From SIG565 sp045651765 (lineage in GTDB: Bacteria; Bacillota; Clostridia; Oscillospirales; Acutalibacteraceae), in the NCBI GenBank assembly GCA_045651765.1, contig JAZRSY010000006.1:1-53804 (forward strand): DNA of 53,804 nt. The letters run 5' to 3'. Shown here in pieces: positions 16,713 through 25,283 of the stretch. The position numbers were made by a program, and so were the translations under genes. Numbering within the stretch: position 1 is the stretch's first letter; every line of letters begins with the position of its first letter. A model generated the notes under the pieces. It was not told the DNA's origin. It made no database searches and worked only from the letters and a program-made list of their open reading frames with translations.

Positions 16713-18541
16713 TATTTATTTTTAGACTCGTATTTCATACGAGCCTCCTTATTTAAAATTTTCTTGCGCAACCTTATGTGGTTTGGGGTAACCTCAACAA
16801 GTTCGTCTTCTTTAATAAACTCTAAAGACTGCTCTAGGCTTAAAGTCGAGTGTGGTACGAGCCTTAAGGCATCGTCACTGCCCGAAGCACGAGTATTGGT
16901 CATTTGTTTTTTCTTGCAAATATTACAAACAATATCTTCATTTTTTGGGTTTTCGCCAACAATCATACCTTCATACACAGGTGTGCCGGGGCCCACAAAA
17001 AGCCTGCCTCGACTTTGTGTATTAAATAAACCATAGGCGGTAGACTCGCCGTCTTCGTGCACTACAATTGAGCCGGTTGAACGTGAACTTATATCGCCTT
17101 TATATTCTTCGTAACCGTTAAAAATGTGATTCATTATACCATTACCGTTAGTATCGGTTAAAAATTGAGAACGATAACCCAACAAACCCCTGGCCGGAAT
17201 TAAAAACTCAAGATGAGAGGAGCCACCCTCTCTAACACCCATATTTTTAAGTTCGGCTTTACGGGTGCCTAAGCGTTCCATAACGGCGCCAACATACTCT
17301 TCAGGCACCTCTACCATAAGGAGTTCGATTGGTTCTAAAAGTTTGCCGGAAACATCGTGCTTATAAATAACTGTGGGTGGAGAAACCTGAAATTCATAGC
17401 CTTGGCGACGCATTGTTTCTATAAGAATTGACAGATGTAATTCGCCACGGCCCGAAACCTTAAAAGTATCGGAAGAATCGGTTTCTTCTACGCGCAGGCT
17501 AACATTAGTTTCAACTTCTTTAAAAAGGCGGTCTCTTAAATTTCTGGATGTTACAAATTTACCATCTTTGCCAGCAAACGGCGAATTATTAACCATAAAG
17601 TTCATTGATAAGGTTGGCTCGTCAATTTTAACGAACGGCAATGGCTCAATGCAATCTAACGCACAAGCCGTCTCACCAATATTAAGCTCGTTAATACCGG
17701 CAACCTGAATAAGTTCGCCAACCGATGCTTCTTGGCATTCTACGCGGTTTAAACCATTTATAACAAACAATTTAGAAATTTTGACATTTGTATGGCTGCC
17801 ATCACGACGGCATAAAGCCACTGTTTGACCAACTTTAACGGTGCCGCGCTCTACTCTTCCAACGCCAATTCGACCTAAATATTCATCATATTCAATATTA
17901 GAAAATAATATTTGCAGAGGAGCTTCCGGGTCGCCTTTTGGGGCTTCAATTTCATTAACAATAACCTCAAATAACGGTTTTAGATTATCGCTTAAATTAT
18001 CGGGGTTTAAAGAAGCATAGCCGTTTCTGCCCGAAGCAAAAACAACAGGATATTCAATTTGTTCATCATCGGCACCAAGTTCAATAAATAAGTCCAAAAC
18101 CTCATCGACAACCTCGTGTGGACGAGAAAGAGGCCTGTCCACTTTATTAACAACCACTATCGCCTTTTTGCCTAAAGAAAGTGCCTTTTTTAAAACAAAA
18201 CGGGTTTGGGGCATACAGCCTTCAAAGGCATCTACCAGTAAAATAACGCCGTCAACCATCATTAATATGCGTTCAACCTCGCCACCAAAATCGGCGTGGC
18301 CGGGTGTATCCACAATATTAATTTTAATGTCATTATAAAACACACTTGTGGTTTTCGAAAGTATAGTAATGCCACGCTCACGCTCTAGGTCGTTTGAATC
18401 CATTACCCTTTCATTAACCTGTTCGTTACTGCGGAATGTGCCACTCTGTTTAAGCAGTTGGTCAACAAGGGTTGTTTTGCCGTGGTCAACGTGTGCAATA
18501 ATTGCTACATTTCTTAAATTTTCTATAGTTTTTTGTGCCAT
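16712..18541 (-). CDS. typA: Ribosome-associated GTPase TypA/BipA
   Basis: The 609-residue translational GTPase is full length. G1 is AHVDHGKTTLVDQLL, G2 ERERGITI, G3 DTPGHADFGGEVERI, G4 VVNKVDRP. The EF-G-like domains and the TypA-specific C-terminal domain (GLLGYRSQFLTDTNGNGIMNH) follow. It acts in 50S assembly and stress or cold adaptation. It heads the operon typA-exonuclease-radical SAM-GNAT and has a perfect consensus promoter. Confidence 0.97.
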   Translation of the reverse strand: MAQKTIENLRNVAIIAHVDHGKTTLVDQLLKQSGTFRSNEQVNERVMDSNDLERERGITILSKTTSVFYNDIKINIVDTPGHADFGGEVERILMMVDGVILLVDAFEGCMPQTRFVLKKALSLGKKAIVVVNKVDRPLSRPHEVVDEVLDLFIELGADDEQIEYPVVFASGRNGYASLNPDNLSDNLKPLFEVIVNEIEAPKGDPEAPLQILFSNIEYDEYLGRIGVGRVERGTVKVGQTVALCRRDGSHTNVKISKLFVINGLNRVECQEASVGELIQVAGINELNIGETACALDCIEPLPFVKIDEPTLSMNFMVNNSPFAGKDGKFVTSRNLRDRLFKEVETNVSLRVEETDSSDTFKVSGRGELHLSILIETMRRQGYEFQVSPPTVIYKHDVSGKLLEPIELLMVEVPEEYVGAVMERLGTRKAELKNMGVREGGSSHLEFLIPARGLLGYRSQFLTDTNGNGIMNHIFNGYEEYKGDISSRSTGSIVVHEDGESTAYGLFNTQSRGRLFVGPGTPVYEGMIVGENPKNEDIVCNICKKKQMTNTRASGSDDALRLVPHSTLSLEQSLEFIKEDELVEVTPNHIRLRKKILNKEARMKYESKNK

Positions 18542-18576
18542 ATTTCAACTTCCCTAAAATAACATTTAACCAATAT

Positions 18577-18605
18577 ATTATAATCTTTTTTTATAATAAT
18601 GTCAA
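18577..18605 (-). promoter_or_regulatory. Consensus SigA promoter of the typA operon
   Basis: Read on the minus strand, TTGACA (18605-18600), 17 bases, TATAAT (18582-18577) matches the consensus completely. AGGGAAG before the typA ATG lies about 30 bases downstream. Confidence 0.9.
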
Positions 18606-18637
18606 TAAAAGTGTAACTTTGACATATTTTGTAAAAT

Positions 18638-18666
18638 AAAAAAGCCGTTGCTAAAAAGCAACGGCT
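18638..18666 (-). terminator. Intrinsic terminator after ftsZ
   Basis: On the minus strand AGCCGTTGCT, loop TTTT, AGCAACGGCT then TTTTTTATTTT. It ends the division cluster. Confidence 0.95.
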
Positions 18667-18678
18667 CTAAGGGTTAAA

Positions 18679-19734
18679 TTATTTATTGAAAATGTCTAAC
18701 AATTCGGAATAGCTGCCGTCATCTTCGGTGGAAGAAGAAAGCATTTCGCTAACTAAATCATTGTGGGCACTTTTTTTATCATCGCCAAGGCCGGTAGCAA
18801 CAACGGTTACACGAATTGTATCTTCGAGTGAATCGTCAAGCTGAGCACCCCAAATAATTGTTGCATCTGGGTGAGCCATTTCGGAAATAATTGAAGAAGC
18901 AAGTTCAACCTCTTCAAGACCGATATCGGTAGAACCGGTAATGCTGATGATTACACCGCTTGCGTTATCCATAGAGGTTTCGATAAGCGGACTTGTAATA
19001 GCCATACGAGCAGCTTGTTCTGCTTTGTCTTTACCGGTGGCAATACCAACGCCCATGTGAGCATAACCGGCATCAGCCATAATGGCTTGTACATCAGCAA
19101 AGTCGAGGTTAACAAGTGCTGTAACGTTAATGAGTTCGGAAATGCTTTGAACGCCTTGACGAAGAACATCATCGGCAATATCGAAAGCGTTTTTGAATGT
19201 GATTTTTTCGGCTGAAACAAATTTCAAGCGGTCATTAGGAATAACAACAAGGCTGTCAACATGCTCTCTTAATGCTGCAATGCCTGCTTCGGCTTGTTGC
19301 ATTCTGCGTTTGCCTTCGAAAGCGAAAGGCTTTGTAACGATGCCTACAGTTAAAATGCCAAGCTCTTTAGCAATTTGAGCAACAACAGGGGCTGCACCAG
19401 TACCGGTTCCGCCGCCCATGCCGGCAGTAATAAATATCATATCGGCGCTGCGAATTGCTTCGGCAATGTCATCGCGTGATTCTTCGGCTGCTGCCCTGCC
19501 TTTATCGGGGTTGGCACCGGCACCCATACCATTGGTTGCCTTGTTGCCGATTTGAATTTTTTGATTTGCTTTAGAAAGATATAAAGCTGCTTTATCGGTG
19601 TTAATAGCAACAAACTCAACGCCGCGCACACCTGCGTCAACCATGCGGTTAACAGCATTGCCGCCGCCACCACCAACGCCAACAACCTTAATTTGAACTA
19701 CGTTTTCTAATTCGTTAGATACCTCGAATGCCAT
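18679..19734 (-). CDS. ftsZ: Cell division protein FtsZ
   Basis: This 351-residue tubulin homologue has VGVGGGGGNAVNRM, the nucleotide signature AGMGGGTGTGAAPV and the T7 loop NLDFADVQAIM. The globular part is typical, but only about 35 residues follow it, ending in SYSELLDIFNK; the usual long linker and the IPxFLR-like terminal peptide that binds FtsA, SepF and others are not recognisable. The start is the ATG at 19734 (GGAGG eight bases upstream); a GTG five codons earlier overlaps that site. It has its own promoter. ftsA and sepF are absent from the window. Confidence 0.97.
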   Translation of the reverse strand: MAFEVSNELENVVQIKVVGVGGGGGNAVNRMVDAGVRGVEFVAINTDKAALYLSKANQKIQIGNKATNGMGAGANPDKGRAAAEESRDDIAEAIRSADMIFITAGMGGGTGTGAAPVVAQIAKELGILTVGIVTKPFAFEGKRRMQQAEAGIAALREHVDSLVVIPNDRLKFVSAEKITFKNAFDIADDVLRQGVQSISELINVTALVNLDFADVQAIMADAGYAHMGVGIATGKDKAEQAARMAITSPLIETSMDNASGVIISITGSTDIGLEEVELASSIISEMAHPDATIIWGAQLDDSLEDTIRVTVVATGLGDDKKSAHNDLVSEMLSSSTEDDGSYSELLDIFNK

Positions 19735-19800
19735 ATTCAATTCCTCCACTTTTTTAAGTTAAAATCTAGAAAGACCATAATTAGCGTTATTATATATTAA

Positions 19801-19829
19801 ATAATAACACATAATATATTAAATTTCAA
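19801..19829 (-). promoter_or_regulatory. Probable ftsZ promoter with overlapping hairpin
   Basis: On the minus strand TTGAAA (19829-19824), 17 bases, TATTAT (19806-19801). The inverted repeat GTTATTAT/ATAATAAC (19786-19808) overlaps the -10 and start region and could be an operator or a leader hairpin. Confidence 0.6.
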
Positions 19830-19838
19830 CAACTATTT

Positions 19839-20645
19839 TTAAAAATTTGCAGTTTCTTCAAAATAACCTTCGCGTTTTTGGCTTGTCCAAACGCTTAAAT
19901 CAATTTTACCGGTTGATTCAGCGCCATTTTTAACATTAATTTCTTTTATCATTGCACATAAATGTTCGGTTTTACCACTAATATTTTCAATACTGCCAAG
20001 GTTTACAGAAAACCTATTTTCTATGCCCGCCGTTATCGATGAAGTATTGCTAATATTTAAATAGTCAATTTTCAGATTTGAATAATTAAATATTCTCATA
20101 ATTTGTTTTATTAAATCTACCGAATTTTCATCAATTTCAATTTCGTGACCTAACTTAATTTCGGGTTGTTTAGTTAACAAAATTTCGGTAACACCGTTAG
20201 GCTTTTGTGGAAATTCTTTTAAGGCTTTATAATCGGCATCGGTAGTGTAAAAAACACCATTATTGTTAAAACAATAAACATCGTAAGTTTCGGTAACTTT
20301 AATTTCAATGCTATCAAACAAATTGCGTTTAATTTGCAGTGTTTTAACATATGGCAAGGCAGTTGTAACGGCTTTTTCAACACCGTTTTCACTTATCCCA
20401 AACAACTTATCGCCTACCGTTACACCTGAAGCCGAAATAATTTGCTCGGTTGTATATACACCATTGCCTTTAACGGCAATAGTTTTTATTGGGAAAAATA
20501 CAGTGCAACATAAAACCCACATTACACACGCCAGTAAAGCAAATATTGCCAAAAGAACCGCCGCCACGCGCATTTTTTTGCGGCGGCGTTTGGCTTTTAT
20601 TTTAACTATATTGCTTTTTTTGTTTTCAATTTCTTTAAATTCCAT
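19839..20645 (-). CDS. ftsQ: Cell division protein FtsQ/DivIB
   Basis: The 268-residue protein has a basic cytoplasmic N-terminus (KAKRRRKK), one membrane helix at about 25-48, then a POTRA domain starting IKTIAVKGNGVYTTEQIISASG with ITEILLT later, as in FtsQ/DivIB. It joins FtsL and FtsW-PBP at the division site. It lies two bases after murA with AGGAAA before the ATG. Confidence 0.88.
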   Translation of the reverse strand: MEFKEIENKKSNIVKIKAKRRRKKMRVAAVLLAIFALLACVMWVLCCTVFFPIKTIAVKGNGVYTTEQIISASGVTVGDKLFGISENGVEKAVTTALPYVKTLQIKRNLFDSIEIKVTETYDVYCFNNNGVFYTTDADYKALKEFPQKPNGVTEILLTKQPEIKLGHEIEIDENSVDLIKQIMRIFNYSNLKIDYLNISNTSSITAGIENRFSVNLGSIENISGKTEHLCAMIKEINVKNGAESTGKIDLSVWTSQKREGYFEETANF

Positions 20646-20647
20646 GC

Positions 20648-21901
20648 TTATTTCCTCACAATATTTGCACCAATGCTTAATAGGTAATCCTCGATATTTT
20701 CATATCCCCTTAAAATATGGTTAATTTTTCCTATCTCGGTTTCGCCTTCGGAGGCAAGGGCGGCAACCACCAACGCAGCCCCACCTCGTAAATCGGTGCA
20801 TTCAACAGCTGCACCGGTTAATTTGCTGTTGCCCTCTATAACCGCCAAATTACCATATGTTTTAATGTTTGCTCCAAGCCGTTTAAGTTCATCGACATAC
20901 TTAAACCTGTTTTGAAAAATATTTTCTATAAAAACCGAGGTGCCGCTTGATTTTAATAACATTGCAATTATGGGTGGACCGGCATCGGTTGGGAATCCGG
21001 GATAAACCTGAGTTTTAATTGTGGGTATAAATTTAATTTTTTTAGGAGATTTAATACTAATTCTATCAGAATAAAGAGTTAAATTTGCTCCTGCTTGTTC
21101 AAACACATTTAAAACGGCCAATAAATCATTTGGGTTTACCGAATTAACGGTTAGTTCCCCACCGGTAGCAACGGCGGCCGCCATATAGGTTGAAACAGCA
21201 ATTCTATCGGGTATTACGGTATGCTCAGAGGCGTAAAGTTTTTCTTTGCCGTAAATAATAATTGTATCTAACCCGGCACCGCAAATTTTTGCACCCGCAC
21301 TGTTTAAAAAATTAGCTAAATCGACTATTTCAGGCTCACGCGCGGCATTATGTATAATGGTTTTACCCGGAATTAACGCAGCAGCCAACATACAATTTTC
21401 GGTGGCTCCAACGCTTGGAAAATTCAAATTAATTACGGGGTTATTTGGTCGTTTTGTTTTATCGCAATATATATAACCATGGTCTTCAAATATGTTAAAG
21501 CCTAATTTATTTAATGCCATTAAATGTAAATCAATTGGTCTTGGACCTAATTCACACCCGCCGGGGCTACTAATTTTAGCAGAACCTGTTCGACCTGCTA
21601 TGGCTCCTAAAAACACAACCGACGACCGCATTTCCCGCATTAAATTATCGGGTATATCGTTATTGATTATATTAGAAGCGTCTATACAAATTGTATTGTT
21701 TTCTTGTGTGCAACGGCAGCCTAAGTGCTTAAGAATTTTTAAAGAAACATCTACATCGGAAATTCTTGGGCAGTTATGTATTACCGATATTCCTCCGCAA
21801 AGTAAAGTTGCGGCTAAAATTGGCAAAACACTGTTTTTAGCGCCATGGGCAGTAATTTCACCCTTTAAGGTTTTGCCGCCGTTAATATAAATTTTAGACA
21901 T
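20648..21901 (-). CDS. murA: UDP-N-acetylglucosamine 1-carboxyvinyltransferase
   Basis: The 417-residue enzyme makes the first committed step of peptidoglycan synthesis. The N-terminus MSKIYINGGKTLKGEITAHG with AKNSVLP is typical. The catalytic cysteine loop is GAIAGRTGSAKISSPGGCEL, where the usual Cys of the flexible loop should be checked by alignment: the visible Cys is in GGCELGPRP. The C-terminus has DLRGGAALVVAALA and RGYENIEDYL. I use the ATG at 21901, preceded by GGGGTG; an in-frame ATG at 21940 has no ribosome-binding site. The start lies directly after a 19-bp stem-loop. Confidence 0.95.
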   Translation of the reverse strand: MSKIYINGGKTLKGEITAHGAKNSVLPILAATLLCGGISVIHNCPRISDVDVSLKILKHLGCRCTQENNTICIDASNIINNDIPDNLMREMRSSVVFLGAIAGRTGSAKISSPGGCELGPRPIDLHLMALNKLGFNIFEDHGYIYCDKTKRPNNPVINLNFPSVGATENCMLAAALIPGKTIIHNAAREPEIVDLANFLNSAGAKICGAGLDTIIIYGKEKLYASEHTVIPDRIAVSTYMAAAVATGGELTVNSVNPNDLLAVLNVFEQAGANLTLYSDRISIKSPKKIKFIPTIKTQVYPGFPTDAGPPIIAMLLKSSGTSVFIENIFQNRFKYVDELKRLGANIKTYGNLAVIEGNSKLTGAAVECTDLRGGAALVVAALASEGETEIGKINHILRGYENIEDYLLSIGANIVRK

Positions 21902-21958
21902 TAAAGCACCCCGCATAGAAGCAAATTTTTTATAATTCATTCTATGCCGAGCACTTTA
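21902..21958 (-). promoter_or_regulatory. Long stem-loop covering the murA ribosome-binding site
   Basis: The arms 21940-21958 and 21902-21920 pair over 19 positions with one G-G mismatch and three G-U pairs, around a 19-base loop. The 3' arm holds the murA site GGGGTG and ends directly before the ATG. No T-tract follows, so this is not a standard terminator. It starts 10 bases after the murG stop. Confidence 0.7.
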
Positions 21959-21968
21959 AAATGTTATT

Positions 21969-23078
21969 TTAATTTGCAAGTAATCTGTTTATTTGGTCAT
22001 AAATACGCTCATTTGCATTAATAATTGCAGATTTTAAAGCATTTTCGCCCATTGCTTTAAGTAATGTTTTATTGTTAGCAATTTGTTCAACTGTTTTAAT
22101 TAACAACTCGCCAGTTAGGTCTTTTTCTTCAATAATATTTGCAGCCCCTGCATTTTTAAGCGCTAGCGCATTATGAAATTGGTGGTTTTCAGCAACATAA
22201 GGCGACGGAATTAACACCGCTGCTTTACCGCAAGCGGCAATTTCGCTAAGAGTTATGGCGCCTGCACGTGAAATAACAATATCTGCAGCAGCCATACAAA
22301 TATCCATATCATAAATATATTCTTTAACAGTAATATCTTTATTTAGTTTAACACCGCTGAGCCTTTCCATAAAGGCTGAATAACCAACCTTACCTGTGCC
22401 GTGTATATGGTAATATTGACCGCTTGAATTATGATGTTTTATTAATTCAGCCACCGATTCATTAATTTTTCTAGCCCCTAAACTACCGCCAAATGAAAGA
22501 ATTAACGGGCGGGAATCTAACCCTAATTTTTCACGGGCTTCGGCCTTGTTTATTTTTAAAAGTTCGCTTCTGACTGGGTTGCCCGTTGTAACACAATTTG
22601 TGTTTTGAGGTAAATATTTTTTTGCTTCCGGGTAGGCCAACATAACAACAGTTGCATTTTTAGCCAACATTTTTGTGGTAACACCCGGGTAAGCATTTTG
22701 TTCATGTATGGCGGTTTTAATGCCTAATTTTTGCGCAGCACGCACAGCTGGACCACTAACATAACCACCTGTGCCAATAACTAAATCGGGCTTTAATTGT
22801 TTAAGTAATTTTTTGGCCCTTACCGAAGCTGCAACCGCCTTGTAAGCGGCCGACACATTACGACCAATGTTTTTAACACTTAAACTTCTTTGAAAACCTG
22901 CAACATCAATTGTATAAAAATTGTAACCGCTTTTGGGCACCAATGTTGCTTCAAGCTTTTTGGCTGTTCCAATATAACTGATTTTTGCATTGGGGTGTTT
23001 TTCTTTAATATAACCTGCAATGGCAAGTGCGGGATTAATGTGCCCTGCTGTGCCTCCTCCTGCAAATAAAATATGCAT
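21969..23078 (-). CDS. murG: Undecaprenyl-PP-MurNAc-pentapeptide GlcNAc transferase
   Basis: This 369-residue GT-B enzyme makes lipid II. ILFAGGGTAGHINPALAIA is the first glycine-rich loop, VIGTGGYVSGPAV the second, and SFGGSLGARKINES and SRAGAITLSEIAACGKAAVLIPSP form the UDP-GlcNAc site. Full length. AAGGGGGG precedes the ATG. It lies between ftsW and murA in the division cluster. Confidence 0.97.
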   Translation of the reverse strand: MHILFAGGGTAGHINPALAIAGYIKEKHPNAKISYIGTAKKLEATLVPKSGYNFYTIDVAGFQRSLSVKNIGRNVSAAYKAVAASVRAKKLLKQLKPDLVIGTGGYVSGPAVRAAQKLGIKTAIHEQNAYPGVTTKMLAKNATVVMLAYPEAKKYLPQNTNCVTTGNPVRSELLKINKAEAREKLGLDSRPLILSFGGSLGARKINESVAELIKHHNSSGQYYHIHGTGKVGYSAFMERLSGVKLNKDITVKEYIYDMDICMAAADIVISRAGAITLSEIAACGKAAVLIPSPYVAENHQFHNALALKNAGAANIIEEKDLTGELLIKTVEQIANNKTLLKAMGENALKSAIINANERIYDQINRLLAN

Positions 23079-23095
23079 TATTTAACCCCCCTTAA

Positions 23096-24244
23096 TTAAA
23101 CCTTTTGAATACTAGAATAACGCGATATCGACAGTACAATTCCCATTTGTGCCAACAACAGCACCAAAGCCGTTCCGCCATAACTAAAGAATGGCAGACT
23201 TATGCCTGTGTTAGGAATTGTATTGGTTACAACCAAAATATTTAAAATAGCCTGTAAGCCAACCTGGAATGTCAGGCCAACTGCCATCAAACAGCCAAAT
23301 TTATCTTGAGATTTTATGGCTATTGTAAAGCCGCGCCAAATTAGTGCGCAAAACAAAATTATAATTATTAAAGCACCAATAATGCCTAATTCTTCACATA
23401 CAATTGAAAAAATGAAATCGTTGTGGGGTTCGGGCACCCAAAGATATTTCTGCCTTGATTTACCTAACCCTCTGCCCATTATTCCACCGGAACCAATGGC
23501 TAAAAGCGATTGTATTGTTTGGTATCCCTTGCCCATAGGGTCGGCCCATGGGTCTAACCAATATTTAAAACGGTCGCTACCGTAGCCTACAACACCGGTT
23601 AACACGGCCAAAAGCACACCGCCAACACCGATTCCTATAAATCCACCCAAATGCAACCATTTCATACCGCCTACAATTAGCAACACAACACCAATTGAGA
23701 ATATTAACAGTGTTGCCGAAAGGTGCGGCTCTAAAACAACCAACAAGCAAACTACAGCCAAAATGCCAAGCAATAATAAAATTGTTTTTAATTTGCCCAT
23801 TTGTTTATAATTTGCGGCTATTAGGTGTGAAAAAAGTAAAATTACGGCAAATTTTGCAATTTCGGTAGGTTGAAAGTTTATAGGCCCAATTACTATCCAT
23901 CGTTTAACATCCATACCACTAACCATTGGCGGCATTACAAGCAGGAAAATTAAAAGCAGAATACTACCAAAAAAAATAGGCCAACTGAATTTTCTGTAAA
24001 TGTGGTAATCTATGCGAGATAACACCAACATTGCCACAACACCAATTACTGCAAAGGCAGCCTGCCTTACAATAAACCTATAACTATTGCCGTAATATGT
24101 GTAAGAGTAAGCATAGCTGGCAGAAAAAAGCATAATAAGGCCTATTGTTAAGAGTAATAACACTAAGCTTAAAAAGGTAATATCAATTTTTCCGGGACTG
24201 TTAGGCAATTTACCCTTTATATTTTTAACGCCCTTTAATGCCAT
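23096..24244 (-). CDS. ftsW: Lipid II glycosyltransferase FtsW (SEDS family)
   Basis: The 382-residue protein has ten membrane segments. SEDS motifs include GPINFQPTEIAKFAVILLFS with the ion-pair Glu, WVPEPHNDFIFSIVCEELG near the catalytic Asp region, and NTGISLPFFSYGGTALV. It polymerises lipid II with the class B PBP encoded upstream (spoVD/pbpB). It could equally be the sporulation copy SpoVE; position in the division cluster favours FtsW. AAGGAGT precedes the ATG. Confidence 0.93.
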   Translation of the reverse strand: MALKGVKNIKGKLPNSPGKIDITFLSLVLLLLTIGLIMLFSASYAYSYTYYGNSYRFIVRQAAFAVIGVVAMLVLSRIDYHIYRKFSWPIFFGSILLLIFLLVMPPMVSGMDVKRWIVIGPINFQPTEIAKFAVILLFSHLIAANYKQMGKLKTILLLLGILAVVCLLVVLEPHLSATLLIFSIGVVLLIVGGMKWLHLGGFIGIGVGGVLLAVLTGVVGYGSDRFKYWLDPWADPMGKGYQTIQSLLAIGSGGIMGRGLGKSRQKYLWVPEPHNDFIFSIVCEELGIIGALIIIILFCALIWRGFTIAIKSQDKFGCLMAVGLTFQVGLQAILNILVVTNTIPNTGISLPFFSYGGTALVLLLAQMGIVLSISRYSSIQKV

Positions 24245-24256
24245 AAAAAGTACTCC

Positions 24257-25270
24257 TTATAGAATTATTAATAAAAACGAAACTGCAAAGCCCAAAAGTG
24301 CCACAAAAGAGAAAATTAAAACTATTTTTTCTTCCGACCAACCACTCATTTCGAAATGATGGTGAATAGGGCTCATTTTAAATATTCTTTTACCTGTTTT
24401 CTTAAACACAGCAACCTGCAACATTACCGAAAAGGCCTCTAACAAATATACTATACCTGCCAATAGCAACAATACAGGTCTGCCAATACCAAAAGATAAT
24501 GCTACAACTGCACCACCCAAGAACATTGAGCCTGTATCACCCATAAACACACGTGCAGGGTGAAAATTCCAAATCAAAAAGCCCATACAGGCCCCTGCTA
24601 ATGCACAGGAAATAATGTTGTAAGAACTATTGCTTAAATAACCCGATGCTAAAATAAATCCGCAAGAAACTACCATTGTAACACTGGCAGCCAAGCCATC
24701 AATACCATCGGTTAAATTAACGGCATTTGTAAAACCGTAAATAAACATTAAGGCTATTGGCCAAAAAACAATGCCTATGCCCGAAATAACACTGACATCG
24801 CCAACAAACGGCAGCCAGGTTGTTGTAACGCCCGATAAATAAAGGGTTGATAAATATGCTGCCGACACAAATAATTGCAAAAAAGTTTTTTGTTTAGCAG
24901 TTAGACCCAAATTTCTTTTTTTAACCACCTTAATATAATCGTCAAAAAAACCAATTAAACCCATGCCTATAGCTAAAGCTATGCCTGCAACAAACCTTGT
25001 AACATTAGCCGAATATTTTAATTCTTGGCTTATTTTAGTAGAGAATATTCCGCCAAAGGTTAAAGCAACTGCAATGCCTGCTGCAAAGCCAAAAAAAATC
25101 ATAATTCCACCCATTGTTGGAGTTCCTTGCTTTTTTTGGTGCCACTTAGGGCCAATATCTAAAATAGTTTGCCCAAATTTAAGCTTATGTAAAAAAGGAA
25201 TAACTATTTTGCCCGATGCTGCACATATTGCAAAGGCAGTTAATGCGGCAATTACAGGTGTAAAATCCAT
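24257..25270 (-). CDS. mraY: Phospho-MurNAc-pentapeptide translocase
   Basis: At 337 residues and ten membrane segments this makes lipid I. Motifs are HQKKQGTPTMGGIMI, GFFDDYIKVVKKRNLGLTAKQK with the Asp pair, NAVNLTDGIDGLAA, GFLIWNFHPARVFMGDTGSMFLGG (the GDTG site) and MSPIHHHFEMSGWSEEKIV with the histidine cluster. Complete. AAAGGAGAG precedes the ATG. Confidence 0.97.
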   Translation of the reverse strand: MDFTPVIAALTAFAICAASGKIVIPFLHKLKFGQTILDIGPKWHQKKQGTPTMGGIMIFFGFAAGIAVALTFGGIFSTKISQELKYSANVTRFVAGIALAIGMGLIGFFDDYIKVVKKRNLGLTAKQKTFLQLFVSAAYLSTLYLSGVTTTWLPFVGDVSVISGIGIVFWPIALMFIYGFTNAVNLTDGIDGLAASVTMVVSCGFILASGYLSNSSYNIISCALAGACMGFLIWNFHPARVFMGDTGSMFLGGAVVALSFGIGRPVLLLLAGIVYLLEAFSVMLQVAVFKKTGKRIFKMSPIHHHFEMSGWSEEKIVLIFSFVALLGFAVSFLLIIL

Positions 25271-25283
25271 ATTTAACTCTCCT

